Source of the DNA: an uncultured Collinsella sp.
Lineage (GTDB): Bacteria > Actinomycetota > Coriobacteriia > Coriobacteriales > Coriobacteriaceae
Assembly: GCA_902490365.1 (NCBI GenBank)
Contig: CABUDQ010000011.1
Coordinates: 1 to 52,065 of the forward strand
DNA length: 52,065 nt
Reading direction: 5' to 3'
This document shows positions 34,054 to 42,503 of the stretch, in pieces; the stretch's first letter is position 1; every line of letters starts with the position of its first letter. Position numbers and translations under genes: made by a program. Under the pieces are notes generated by a model, which saw only the letters and a program-made list of their open reading frames with translations, ran no database searches and was not told where the DNA came from.

Positions 34054-37000
34054 TCACGCTTCGCCCCAGAATCTATGGGTGTTGCGCAGGAGCTGTGCAG
34101 TTTTGCCCTCAGCGGCCGCAACGTCAGCCTCATCGGCCTGCCAGGTCCAGTTGCCCGTGGCGACACCCGGCACGTTCATGCGCGCGTCGTCGCTAAGCCC
34201 CAGGACATCCTGCAGCGGCATCATCACCAGGGGAGCATTGCTTGCGAGCGCGTCGCCCATCAGCTTGGCCGCCACCTCAACACCGCTCGGCTCGTCGCCG
34301 CCAGCAAAGGAGCGCGTGCACCAACCGGCGAGTGTCGACGTATCGTGCGTCGAGGTGTATAGAATCTTGCCCGGCGTGGGATGCACGTCGTTGCGGACGT
34401 CGTAATCGCTAAACTCAAGTACATCCATACCGGGGAAGCCACAGGTCGAAGCCATGGCGCGAACGCCAGGTGTCAAATAGCCCAGGTCCTCGGCAATAAA
34501 GTTGAGCGGACCCAGCTCGTCATAGGCGGTTTGGAACAGGTCCTTGCCCGGACCCGCCAGCCAGCGACCGTCGGCACAGGCCTTGCCGGCGGGGATACTA
34601 AAGTAGCTGTGGAAGCCCAGGAAGTGATCCAGGCGCACGCGGTCGTAGAGCGAGAACGCGCGACGCAAACGGTCCATCCACCAGCGGTAGCCGTTCTGCT
34701 TCATGTGGTCCCAGCGGAACGTCGGGTTGCCCCACACCTGACCCTCGGGCGCAAAGTTGTCGGGCGGTGCGCCCGAAATCTCAATCGCCTTGCCGGTATC
34801 GGACAGCCAGAAGTTCTCGGGCTCGCTCCACGCGTCGGCCGAATCGTCCGAAACGTACATGGGAATGTCGCCGATGACCTCGATGCCCTTCTTGTGCGCA
34901 TAGTTCATGAGCTCGCACCAGGCCAGGTCAAAGCGGTACTGCATGTACGCCTGCAGCTCGGCCTCGTCGTGGAAACGCTTGTCGTCAATCAGATGCTCGT
35001 TGTAGCGCGCGACATCGGCCGGCCAATCGTGGCGCGACTCGCCCTCAAAGTACTTCTTAACGGCCATGTAGACGCAGTACTTCTCGAGCCAATCGGCGTT
35101 GCGATGTTTAAACGCCGTGTAGAGCGGGTCTGCATCCTCGCCGCCACGGGCCTTCCAAGTCTCAAAGTCGGCCGCCAGCTCTTCTTGGCTCTCGGGCAGC
35201 AGGTCAACATTGCCCGCAAAGGCCGAAGGCCCAGCGTAAGGGGAGCGGAAGAAGTCCGTCGGGTTGACAGGTAGAACCTGCCAGTAGCGCATGCCCATAG
35301 CGGCCAGATGGTCGATAAAACGACGCGTGGGTGCGCCGATCGTGCCGGGCTTGCCGTCATCGGTGGGCACCGAGGTGATATGGCACACGACGCCCGCGCC
35401 GTGATCGAGCGGCTCTTGCAGGCGCTGCTCGGCATGGTGATAGATGATTGACGAGCCCAGCGGATACAGATCGAGCGTGACCGTACCGTTGTGGATCTCG
35501 CACTCGTGACCGCTGATCACGTCACTCGCGCATTCGCCGAGCGCCGGAATCGTCACGCGGTGCGAATTGCGCAGACTACGGTTGATGATAACCGTCGCGG
35601 ACTCGCCATCCTTGCCCGTGCGGTTGTAGGCCAGCACCTCATCGTTGAGCGCGAAGGCCTTGATCTCGCCGTCGATCATAAATGGCAGTGCGCGGCGTAC
35701 GGCAGAGGCGTTCTTGACAATAGCCAGCGTGTCGAAGTCGTGCAGATGGTCCTTGGTCGGCAGGGTGCGGCGGTTGCCCGGATCGGTAAGGCCCTCCAGG
35801 CCGTATTCGTCGCCGTAGTAGATCGAAGGCACGCCGGGGAAGGTCATCTGCATGAGCGTGGCGAGCCAAAAACGGCTCTTGGCCAGGCCCATCGAGTTCT
35901 CGTCCAGACGCCACTTGCTGCGCTCGCACTCGGGCAGCTGCGACTCGTCGGGGCCGCCGCCGAGCACCGAGATGATACGCGGGCGGTCGTGGCTCGAAAG
36001 CAGATTGAGCGCGCAGGACAATGCCTCGCTCGGGTAGTTCTCGCGCAGGGTCTCGATATCCTCGGCTGCCTGGTAGGCGTTCTTGTAGCCCATCAAAAAG
36101 CCGATGACCATGTCGCGGAAGGGGTAATCCATAGCAGAGTCCAGCTCGGAGCCCTGCAGGTAGCGGCGCAGATGGCCATAGCTAATCTTGTTGGAGGCGT
36201 CTTCCCAGACTTCGCCGAGCAACAGTGCGTCAGGCTTTTCGGCAAGTACGGCCTTCTTGATCTCGGCCAGGAAGTCGTCGGAAAGTTCGTCGGCCACGTC
36301 CAGTCGCCAGCCATGGGCGCCGGCGCGCAGCCATTTGCGGATCACGCCGTCCTTGCCCAGGAGCTTCTCGCGCACCAGCTCGGAATTCTCGTTGATGGCG
36401 GGCATGTTGCCCACGCCCCACCAGCAGTCATACGAACCGTCTTCATGGAAGTAAAACGCATCCCGCCACGGCGAGTCCTCGCTCTGCCAAGCACCGACGC
36501 CGGGATAATTGCCGTAGCGGTTAAAGTAGATCGAGTCGTCGCCCGTATGGTTGAAGACGCCATCCAGGATGATGGAAATGCCGAGCTTCTCGGCCGCCTC
36601 GCACAGCTCCGTAAAGTCCTGCTCGGTGCCCAGAATCGGGTCGATCTTGGTGTAGTCGGCCGTGTCGTAGCGGTGGTTGCTCGCGGCCTCAAAGATCGGG
36701 TTGAGGTAGATGGCCGTAAAGCCTAGCTCGGCAATGCGCGGCAGGTCATTTTGGATACCCTTGAGCGAGCCGCCGTAAAAATCCCAGGTCTTGATGGAGC
36801 CGTCTTCGGCACGCTCGTACTCGGGCGGTTCGTTCCAGTCCTCGACCATGCGGCGCTGGATTCCGTTGCGCGGTTTTTGGACCTCGGCCAGCGTGCGCTC
36901 GTGCCAGTTTTCGTCGCGGGCATAGCGATCGGGAAAGATCTGGTAGACCATGCCGCGCTCGTACCACTCGGGACGCACTTCGCGGTGCTTGTAGACGGTA

Positions 37001-37350
37001 ATCTGGAAGGACGGAACTTCGGCGTAGTCGTAGGTTACGCCCTCGCCACCGGTGCGACCCTGCGGTGCACCCAAGCGGACCTCGGGCTGGCCCTCGATGT
37101 TGCAGATAAAGCTGTACCAAATAAGACAGGGCTCGGTGCACTCAGGCTCTACGGTAAATATGCCGTCGCCCTCGTGCGTCATGGGATACAGAGACTCACC
37201 GATTTCATCGACCCAGGTACGCAGGGTGAGCGTTGCCTGGTTGGGGTCGGCATCCTCCAAAATCACCGAGAGTGCAACGGAAGTTCCAGTGGTCACAGCG
37301 CCAAACGGAGTGCGAAACTGCGGCAGGCGGCTGTTGTGAATCAATCTCAT
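34054..37350 (-). CDS. Fused alpha-amylase-type debranching enzyme / 4-alpha-glucanotransferase
   Basis: A 1098-residue natural fusion for maltodextrin and glycogen breakdown. Residues about 1-130 form an N-terminal beta domain. The GH13 barrel follows (RGMVYQIFPDRYA near 131), with catalytic candidates Asp in GWRLDVADE near 348, Glu in LLLGEVWED near 377 and Asp in SSHDRPRI near 452. From about 650 to the end it is a GH77 MalQ (HITSVP, IGDIPMYVSDDSADAW, RLDHFLGFH near 903, IAEDLGYL near 950, STHDTST near 1000). The GH13 half resembles neopullulanase or debranching enzymes. It sits downstream of the glycogen operon. No strong ribosome site is seen at ATG 37350. Confidence 0.92.
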   Translation of the reverse strand: MRLIHNSRLPQFRTPFGAVTTGTSVALSVILEDADPNQATLTLRTWVDEIGESLYPMTHEGDGIFTVEPECTEPCLIWYSFICNIEGQPEVRLGAPQGRTGGEGVTYDYAEVPSFQITVYKHREVRPEWYERGMVYQIFPDRYARDENWHERTLAEVQKPRNGIQRRMVEDWNEPPEYERAEDGSIKTWDFYGGSLKGIQNDLPRIAELGFTAIYLNPIFEAASNHRYDTADYTKIDPILGTEQDFTELCEAAEKLGISIILDGVFNHTGDDSIYFNRYGNYPGVGAWQSEDSPWRDAFYFHEDGSYDCWWGVGNMPAINENSELVREKLLGKDGVIRKWLRAGAHGWRLDVADELSDDFLAEIKKAVLAEKPDALLLGEVWEDASNKISYGHLRRYLQGSELDSAMDYPFRDMVIGFLMGYKNAYQAAEDIETLRENYPSEALSCALNLLSSHDRPRIISVLGGGPDESQLPECERSKWRLDENSMGLAKSRFWLATLMQMTFPGVPSIYYGDEYGLEGLTDPGNRRTLPTKDHLHDFDTLAIVKNASAVRRALPFMIDGEIKAFALNDEVLAYNRTGKDGESATVIINRSLRNSHRVTIPALGECASDVISGHECEIHNGTVTLDLYPLGSSIIYHHAEQRLQEPLDHGAGVVCHITSVPTDDGKPGTIGAPTRRFIDHLAAMGMRYWQVLPVNPTDFFRSPYAGPSAFAGNVDLLPESQEELAADFETWKARGGEDADPLYTAFKHRNADWLEKYCVYMAVKKYFEGESRHDWPADVARYNEHLIDDKRFHDEAELQAYMQYRFDLAWCELMNYAHKKGIEVIGDIPMYVSDDSADAWSEPENFWLSDTGKAIEISGAPPDNFAPEGQVWGNPTFRWDHMKQNGYRWWMDRLRRAFSLYDRVRLDHFLGFHSYFSIPAGKACADGRWLAGPGKDLFQTAYDELGPLNFIAEDLGYLTPGVRAMASTCGFPGMDVLEFSDYDVRNDVHPTPGKILYTSTHDTSTLAGWCTRSFAGGDEPSGVEVAAKLMGDALASNAPLVMMPLQDVLGLSDDARMNVPGVATGNWTWQADEADVAAAEGKTAQLLRNTHRFWGEA

Positions 37351-37557
37351 AGTACGGTCCAGTTCTATACAATCATGGCCAGCGGGCCATGGGCTTAACG
37401 CACAATAGATAAGTATATCCGTTACACTTTAGTTGTATAAACTACAGCCGCTCATCATCGGCGAACGGTTGTCCTAGAAAATCGTTTTACCATCCAAATT
37501 ATCGCGATATTCAAAAATGCCTATACCGATACTATTTGTAGCCAAACGAAAGTACTT

Positions 37558-37689
37558 CGGTTTACTACGATGAATTGAATGATCTCAACCACAGTCAATT
37601 TGGTGATATTAAAACCGCAGGTAGAAGCGTTGCCAATTTTGTAGATTGCTCGTTGTGGTCGGCCGGAGCCATTTTGTCGTAGTAAACCG
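37558..37689. repeat. 132-nt structured element, copy 2
   Basis: Arms CGGTTTACTACGA (37558-37570) and TCGTAGTAAACCG (37677-37689) are perfect reverse complements over 13 bases. Length and internal motif positions (ACCACAG at 31-37, AAAACCGCAGGTAGA at 54-68) are identical to copy 1 at 33440-33571. A CTCTTTTT tract follows the 3' arm on the plus strand (37693-37700), so a plus-strand RNA could end here. It lies between glgA and the amylase fusion. Confidence 0.7.
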
Positions 37690-37719
37690 GCCCTCTTTTT
37701 AATACGAAGTTCAACCAAG

Positions 37720-37752
37720 AAGAGGGCGCCTGGTTGGGGCGCCCTCTTTTGC
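37720..37752 (-). terminator. Terminator at the end of the glycogen operon
   Basis: 11-bp stem AAGAGGGCGCC / GGCGCCCTCTT with a seven-base loop, about 30 bases past the glgA stop. It is flanked by TTTT on the plus side and CTTCTTGGTT on the minus side, so it may work in both directions. Confidence 0.75.
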
Positions 37753-37780
37753 GTTGAGGATTTTGTTTTAATCGTCCGGA

Positions 37781-40027
37781 TTAGTGGCGCTTGCGGGCGG
37801 CCGTTGCCTTGCGGACGGAGGTCTTCTTGGTAGGAGCCTTTTCCTCGGCCGGAGCGGCGGGGGAGACCGGGGCCTCCTTGGCGAGCTCGGCCTTTGCCGT
37901 AGCCTTCGGAGCGGTCTTGACCTCGGCGGACTTCGGTGCCGGCTCGGCCTTTACTGCGGGCTTTTCCTCGACCTTAGCCTCTGCCTTGGAAGCAGCGGTC
38001 TTGGCCGTGGCCTTTTTGACCGTCGTCGTAGCGCGCTTGCGCGTGGTGGTCTTGGCGGCCGGCTTAGCCTCGACAGCTTCCTCAGCCTTAGGCGCAGCGG
38101 GCGTCTCCTCGACTTTGGCGGCCGGCTTAGCGGCTGCCTTGGTCGTGGCGGCCTTCTTGGTCGTCGACTTCGTAGCCGTGGTCTTCTTGGCGGTCGTGGT
38201 CTTGGACGCGGTCGTCTTCTTGGCAGCGGTCTTGGCCGGAGCCTTTGCCGCAGGCTTTGCCTCGGCGGCAGCCTCAGCCTTTACCTCGGGAGCAGCCTCG
38301 GACTCGGCGGCCTTCTTGGCAGCTGCGGTGGTGCGCTTGCGCGTGGTCGTTGTTTTGGCAGCGGTGGTCTTGCTCGCAGCGGCCTTCGTTGTCGTGGCCT
38401 TTTTAGTCGTCGTCTTACGAGTCGAGGTCTTCTTTGCCGTAGGCTTCGCAGCCGGCTTCTTCTCAGCCTTGGGCTCCTCAACAGCAGCGGGCGCCTCAAC
38501 AACCGGCTCGGCCTTGGGCTCGGGCTCAGCAACAGCCTCAGCCACAGCCGCAGGCCTCTCAATCTCCGGATGCATAAAGAAGTACAGGTCCAGATACTTG
38601 TCGGCCGAGCGCGTCCAGCTAAAGTCCTGGCTCATGGCCTGCGTGACCAGCTGGTTCCAGGCGTCGCGGTTATCCCAGAACAGACGCGCCGCGCGGAACA
38701 CCGCGTCGCCCATCTCGTCGCCGTTAAAGTTGCTAAACGAGAAGCCCGTGCCCTCGCCGGTAAACTCGTTGTACGGCTGCACGGTGTCCTTCAGGCCGCC
38801 GGTCTCGCGCACGATGGGAAGGGTGCCATAGCGCATGGCGATGATCTGCGACAGGCCACAGGGCTCAAACTTCGAAGGCATCAGGAACATGTCGGCGGCG
38901 GCGTACATGCGCTGCGACAGCGCCGGATCAAATTCGATGCGCGCGGCCATGGTGCCGGGGTACTTGTCCTGGAAGTAGCGTAGGCCGTCCTCGTAGTCGC
39001 GGTCGCCGGTGCCCAGCACGGCCACCTGAACGCCGCCGGCCAAGATGCGGTCGAGCGCGTACATAACCAGATCCAAGCCCTTCTGGCGCGTCAGGCGCGT
39101 GACCATCACCATAAGCGGGCGGTCGTCGCGAACCTCGAGACCCAGCTCCTCCTGCAGCTTGGCCTTGCACACGGCCTTACCGGAACGGTCCTCCACGGTG
39201 TAGTTGGCGGCAATGCGCTTGTCGGTCGCCGGGTCAAAGCCCGCCACGTCAATGCCGTTGAGGATGCCCTGTAGCGCATAGGAGCGCTCGCGCAGCACGC
39301 CGTCCAGGCCCTCGCCAAACTCGGGTGTCTGGATTTCGCTCGCATAGGTGGGGCTCACCGTGGTGATGGCATCGGCATAGTGCAGCGCGCCCAGCATGTA
39401 GTTGATGCTGCAGGCGTCGCAGCGCAGCTGCGTAGCGGCCGCCGGAATATGCGCCACACCCAGGATGTCCTCCAGCACGGTGTCGCTAAACTGGCCCTGG
39501 AACGCCACATTGTGGATCGAAAACACGGTCTTGACGCGGTCGTAGAGCGGCAGGCCCTGGTAGAACTCGCGCAGGAACACGGGCGCCAGTGCCGTCTGCC
39601 AGTCGTTGCAGTGCAGGATGTCGCACTCAAAGCCGGCCGGCAGGTGCTGCAGGCTCTCGGTGATGGCCTTGGAGAAGAACGCAAAGCGCTCGCCGTCATC
39701 AAAGAAGCCGTACGGATAGTCGCGCGCAAAGTAGCGCTCGTTGTCGATGAACATATAGGTGACGCCGTCGTGCTCGAGCTTCTCGAGACCGCAGTACTCG
39801 TTGCGCCAGCCCAGGCTCACGTAAAAGTCGGAGAAGTGCTCCATCTGCGCCTTGTACTCGTCCTTGATGGTGGCGTACTTGGGCACCATCACGATAACCT
39901 CGGCGCCGGCGCGCACAAGCGCCGCGGGCAGCGAGCCCGCCACGTCGCCCAGGCCACCGGTCTTAACAAACGGTGCGCACTCGGCCGAGGCAAACACGAT
40001 CTGCATCTTTTTGCTGGTTTGTGCCAT
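37781..40027 (-). CDS. glgA: Glycogen synthase with long histone H1-like C-terminal tail
   Basis: ADP-glucose-dependent glucosyltransferase of family GT5. The catalytic part (about 1-488) has KTGGLGDVAGSLP near 19 and PSKFEPCGLSQI near 385, and is of normal length. Residues about 490-748 are a low-complexity tail first rich in Ala/Glu/Pro, then in Lys/Ala/Thr with repeats such as TAKKTST, TTTKKATT and KKTTASKTTTAKK, ending in KATAARKRH. ATG 40027 is chosen because GGGAGA lies just upstream; ATG 40039 has no ribosome site. It is the last gene of the glg operon. The tail is not part of the GT5 family and its role is unknown. Confidence 0.93.
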   Translation of the reverse strand: MAQTSKKMQIVFASAECAPFVKTGGLGDVAGSLPAALVRAGAEVIVMVPKYATIKDEYKAQMEHFSDFYVSLGWRNEYCGLEKLEHDGVTYMFIDNERYFARDYPYGFFDDGERFAFFSKAITESLQHLPAGFECDILHCNDWQTALAPVFLREFYQGLPLYDRVKTVFSIHNVAFQGQFSDTVLEDILGVAHIPAAATQLRCDACSINYMLGALHYADAITTVSPTYASEIQTPEFGEGLDGVLRERSYALQGILNGIDVAGFDPATDKRIAANYTVEDRSGKAVCKAKLQEELGLEVRDDRPLMVMVTRLTRQKGLDLVMYALDRILAGGVQVAVLGTGDRDYEDGLRYFQDKYPGTMAARIEFDPALSQRMYAAADMFLMPSKFEPCGLSQIIAMRYGTLPIVRETGGLKDTVQPYNEFTGEGTGFSFSNFNGDEMGDAVFRAARLFWDNRDAWNQLVTQAMSQDFSWTRSADKYLDLYFFMHPEIERPAAVAEAVAEPEPKAEPVVEAPAAVEEPKAEKKPAAKPTAKKTSTRKTTTKKATTTKAAASKTTAAKTTTTRKRTTAAAKKAAESEAAPEVKAEAAAEAKPAAKAPAKTAAKKTTASKTTTAKKTTATKSTTKKAATTKAAAKPAAKVEETPAAPKAEEAVEAKPAAKTTTRKRATTTVKKATAKTAASKAEAKVEEKPAVKAEPAPKSAEVKTAPKATAKAELAKEAPVSPAAPAEEKAPTKKTSVRKATAARKRH

Positions 40028-40050
40028 TTTGTCTCCCATGTTGCAATTCG

Positions 40051-40086
40051 AGAATAGCCGCCTGGCGCTAACCGGGCGGCTATTCT
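40051..40086 (-). promoter_or_regulatory. Hairpin between glgD and glgA
   Basis: Perfect 12-bp stem AGAATAGCCGCC / GGCGGCTATTCT in the glgD-glgA gap, 24 bases before the glgA start. No T-run follows on the minus strand, so a role in message stability or partial attenuation is more likely than full termination. Confidence 0.5.
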
Positions 40087-40117
40087 ACATGTTACGAGCG
40101 ATGTTGCGGTGCCAACG

Positions 40118-41245
40118 TTAACGTACGATGGTGGTGTCGGAAGTTAACGGAGCCTTTCCCAGCACCAGGATGTTCTCGGGCGTGCCGCGAAGCTCGGTGT
40201 TGGTGGGAACCACGTTGTTCTTGTCCAGAATGGCATTCTCGACGCGGGCGCCGCTCTTGATGATGCAGCTCTGGTTGATGATCGAGTTGGTCACCGAGGC
40301 GCCCTCCTCGACCACGACGCCGCGCGACAGGATCGAGTTGCGCACGGTGCCCTTGATGATGCAGCCGGCCGAGATGATCGAGTTGCAGGCGTGGCTGCCG
40401 GTCGCATAGCGCGAAGGCGGCACGTCGTGAGCCTTGGTCAGGATCGGGCGCTCGGGATCGAAGAGCTGATCGGCCACGGTCTGGTCGAGCAGGTCCATGC
40501 TGCGGCGATACAGCGACTTCTCGCTAAACACGCCCACGACCTCGCCCTTGTACTCGTAGCTGCACACGTCGATGTTGCCAAAGTCGCCCTGGAGTGCCTC
40601 GAGCAGGTCCAGATAGTCGGCGGCCTGGTAGTGGTCGATGATCTCGAGCAGCGTCTCGCGGTTGACGATGCAGCAGTCCATGGAGGCGTTGTCGCCGTAC
40701 GCGACGCCGGCGCTCACGCCCGTCAGGCGGCCGTTCTCGTTAATCTCGAGCTTGGTCTCGTCATCGACATTGCGCGTGGCCTTGCAGTACACCACGGTCA
40801 TCTGGGCGCCGGAGTTCTCGTGCGCCTCGATGATGGTGTTGAGGTCCATGTTAAAGATGATGTTGGTGCCCATCATCACGACATAGGGCTTCTCCGAGCG
40901 CTGGAACAGCGTCTTGTTGGAGATGATGTCGCGCAGCAAGAAGCGCATGCCGCCCTTGGTGGTGCCATACGCGTTGCCGGGCACCATGAACAGGCCGCCC
41001 TTCTTGCGGTCCAGGCCCCAGTCCTTACCCGAGCCCACGTGGTCGATCAGCGAACGGTAGTTACCCGGCATGACGACGCCGACGGTCTTGATGCCGGCAT
41101 TCATCATGTTGGACAGCGGGAAGTCGATCAGGCGGTAGCGGCCCAAAAACGGAACGGACGCGATGGGGCGGTCCTTGAGAAGGACACTGCCGTAGGACGA
41201 AGAGTAGTTAGCGGTGATATAACCGATGGCCTTGCGATTGATCAT
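40118..41245 (-). CDS. glgD: Glucose-1-phosphate adenylyltransferase, GlgD subunit
   Basis: 375-residue partner of GlgC. It lacks the catalytic GGxGxRL loop at the N-terminus, which here reads AIGYITANYSSSYGSVLL, typical of GlgD. VPFLGRYRLIDFPLSNMMNAG and a C-terminal left-handed beta-helix (GCIIKGTVRNSILSRG repeats) are present. ATG 41245 lies four bases after the glgC stop with a GGGGGA ribosome site; an upstream in-frame extension overlaps glgC and is rejected. It probably forms a regulatory heteromer with GlgC. Confidence 0.92.
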   Translation of the reverse strand: MINRKAIGYITANYSSSYGSVLLKDRPIASVPFLGRYRLIDFPLSNMMNAGIKTVGVVMPGNYRSLIDHVGSGKDWGLDRKKGGLFMVPGNAYGTTKGGMRFLLRDIISNKTLFQRSEKPYVVMMGTNIIFNMDLNTIIEAHENSGAQMTVVYCKATRNVDDETKLEINENGRLTGVSAGVAYGDNASMDCCIVNRETLLEIIDHYQAADYLDLLEALQGDFGNIDVCSYEYKGEVVGVFSEKSLYRRSMDLLDQTVADQLFDPERPILTKAHDVPPSRYATGSHACNSIISAGCIIKGTVRNSILSRGVVVEEGASVTNSIINQSCIIKSGARVENAILDKNNVVPTNTELRGTPENILVLGKAPLTSDTTIVR

Positions 41246-41249
41246 CGGA

Positions 41250-42398
41250 TCATTCCCCCTTCCCGATAACGACGTCATTTCCAACGACGGCCGTATCCTT
41301 GGTGGTATCGACAGAGCCGAGCTTCACGCCCTCTTCGACCGTGGAGTTCTCGCCCAAAATAGCGCGGCAGATGTGCGCGCCGCTCTTAACGTGCGCACCC
41401 GGCAGCAGCACGGAGTCCTCGACCACGGCGCGCTCCTCGATGATGACATCTGTCGAAAGGATCGAGTGGCGAGCGGTGCCGTAGATCTTGCAGCCGTTGG
41501 AGACCAGGCAGTCGTCCAAGCGGCCGTCAGGGCCAATGTAGTGCGGCGGACGCGTGGTGATGTTGGACATGATGGGGAAGTTCTTGTCGAACAGATCGAA
41601 CTCGGGGTTGTTACCCAGCAGGTCCATCGAGGTCTCATGGAAGCTGGCGATGGTGCCAACATCCTTCCAGAAGCCGTGGAACTCGTAGCTGTACAGGCGC
41701 TTGTTCTCGCCGAGCAGCTTGGGGATGATGTCCTTGCCAAAGTCGTGGCTCGAGCGCTGGTCCAGAGCGTCCTCCTCGAGCGCCTCGATCAGCACGTCGG
41801 CCGAGAAGATGTAGATGCCCATGGAAGCGAGGTTCGAATCGGGCTTCTCGGGCTTCTCGGTGAACTTGGTGATGCGGCCGTCCTCGGGGTCGGTGGTCAG
41901 GATGCCAAAGCGGCTGGCCTCCTCCCACGGCACGGGCATAACGCTCACCGTGAGGTCGGCGTTGTTCTCAATGTGCGTCTTGAGCATCTTGCGGTAGTCC
42001 ATGCGATACAGGTGATCGCCCGAAAGAATCAGGACGTACTTGGGGTCGTTGGCCTTGATGTAGTCGAGGTTCTGCGTAATGGCGTCGGCCGTGCCCGCAT
42101 ACCAGGCGCCGCCGGTCTGCGTCTCGTACGGCGGCAGGATCGACACGCCGCCGTCGCGGCTGTCCAGGTCCCACGCCTCGCCGGAGCCCACGTAGGCATG
42201 CAGCAGGTAGGGACGGTACTGCGTCAGAACGCCCACCGTGTCGATGCCCGAGTTGGAGCAGTTGGACAGCGAAAAGTCGATAATGCGGAACTTGCCACCA
42301 AAGCTAACCGCCGGCTTGGCGATCTTTTGGGTGAGTGCCCCCAATCGGCTGCCCTGTCCTCCTGCGAGGAGCATCGCGATGCATTCTTTCTTACTCAT
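41250..42398 (-). CDS. glgC: Glucose-1-phosphate adenylyltransferase, catalytic subunit
   Basis: Makes ADP-glucose for glycogen synthesis; 382 residues. The catalytic start LLAGGQGSRLGALT (about 10-23), KPAVSFGGKFRIIDF, ILSGDHLYRMDY near 128 and EKPEKPDS near 186 are all intact. The C-terminal beta-helix follows. AGAAGGAGAAATCG gives a strong ribosome site before ATG 42398. A GC hairpin (42438-42468) separates it from glgP. Confidence 0.95.
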   Translation of the reverse strand: MSKKECIAMLLAGGQGSRLGALTQKIAKPAVSFGGKFRIIDFSLSNCSNSGIDTVGVLTQYRPYLLHAYVGSGEAWDLDSRDGGVSILPPYETQTGGAWYAGTADAITQNLDYIKANDPKYVLILSGDHLYRMDYRKMLKTHIENNADLTVSVMPVPWEEASRFGILTTDPEDGRITKFTEKPEKPDSNLASMGIYIFSADVLIEALEEDALDQRSSHDFGKDIIPKLLGENKRLYSYEFHGFWKDVGTIASFHETSMDLLGNNPEFDLFDKNFPIMSNITTRPPHYIGPDGRLDDCLVSNGCKIYGTARHSILSTDVIIEERAVVEDSVLLPGAHVKSGAHICRAILGENSTVEEGVKLGSVDTTKDTAVVGNDVVIGKGE

Positions 42399-42437
42399 CG
42401 ATTTCTCCTTCTGTCATCGATGTTCCTAAACCATTAG

Positions 42438-42468
42438 CGACGGGCACGGCGCTCGGTCGCGCCCGTCG
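42438..42468 (-). promoter_or_regulatory. GC-rich hairpin between glgP and glgC
   Basis: 8-bp stem CGACGGGC / GCCCGTCG with a 15-base loop in the 105-base glgP-glgC gap. No T-tract on the minus strand; possibly a processing or stability structure within the operon. Confidence 0.45.
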
Positions 42469-42503
42469 AGTAATGCCGTGTGGCATAGGGGAGCTCTCGG
42501 CCT

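Noticed and set aside
37784..38560. The repetitive tail of glgA as a separate nucleoid-protein gene
   Set aside because: It is in frame and continuous with the glgA catalytic domain; no internal start with a ribosome site is evident, so it is treated as a tail.
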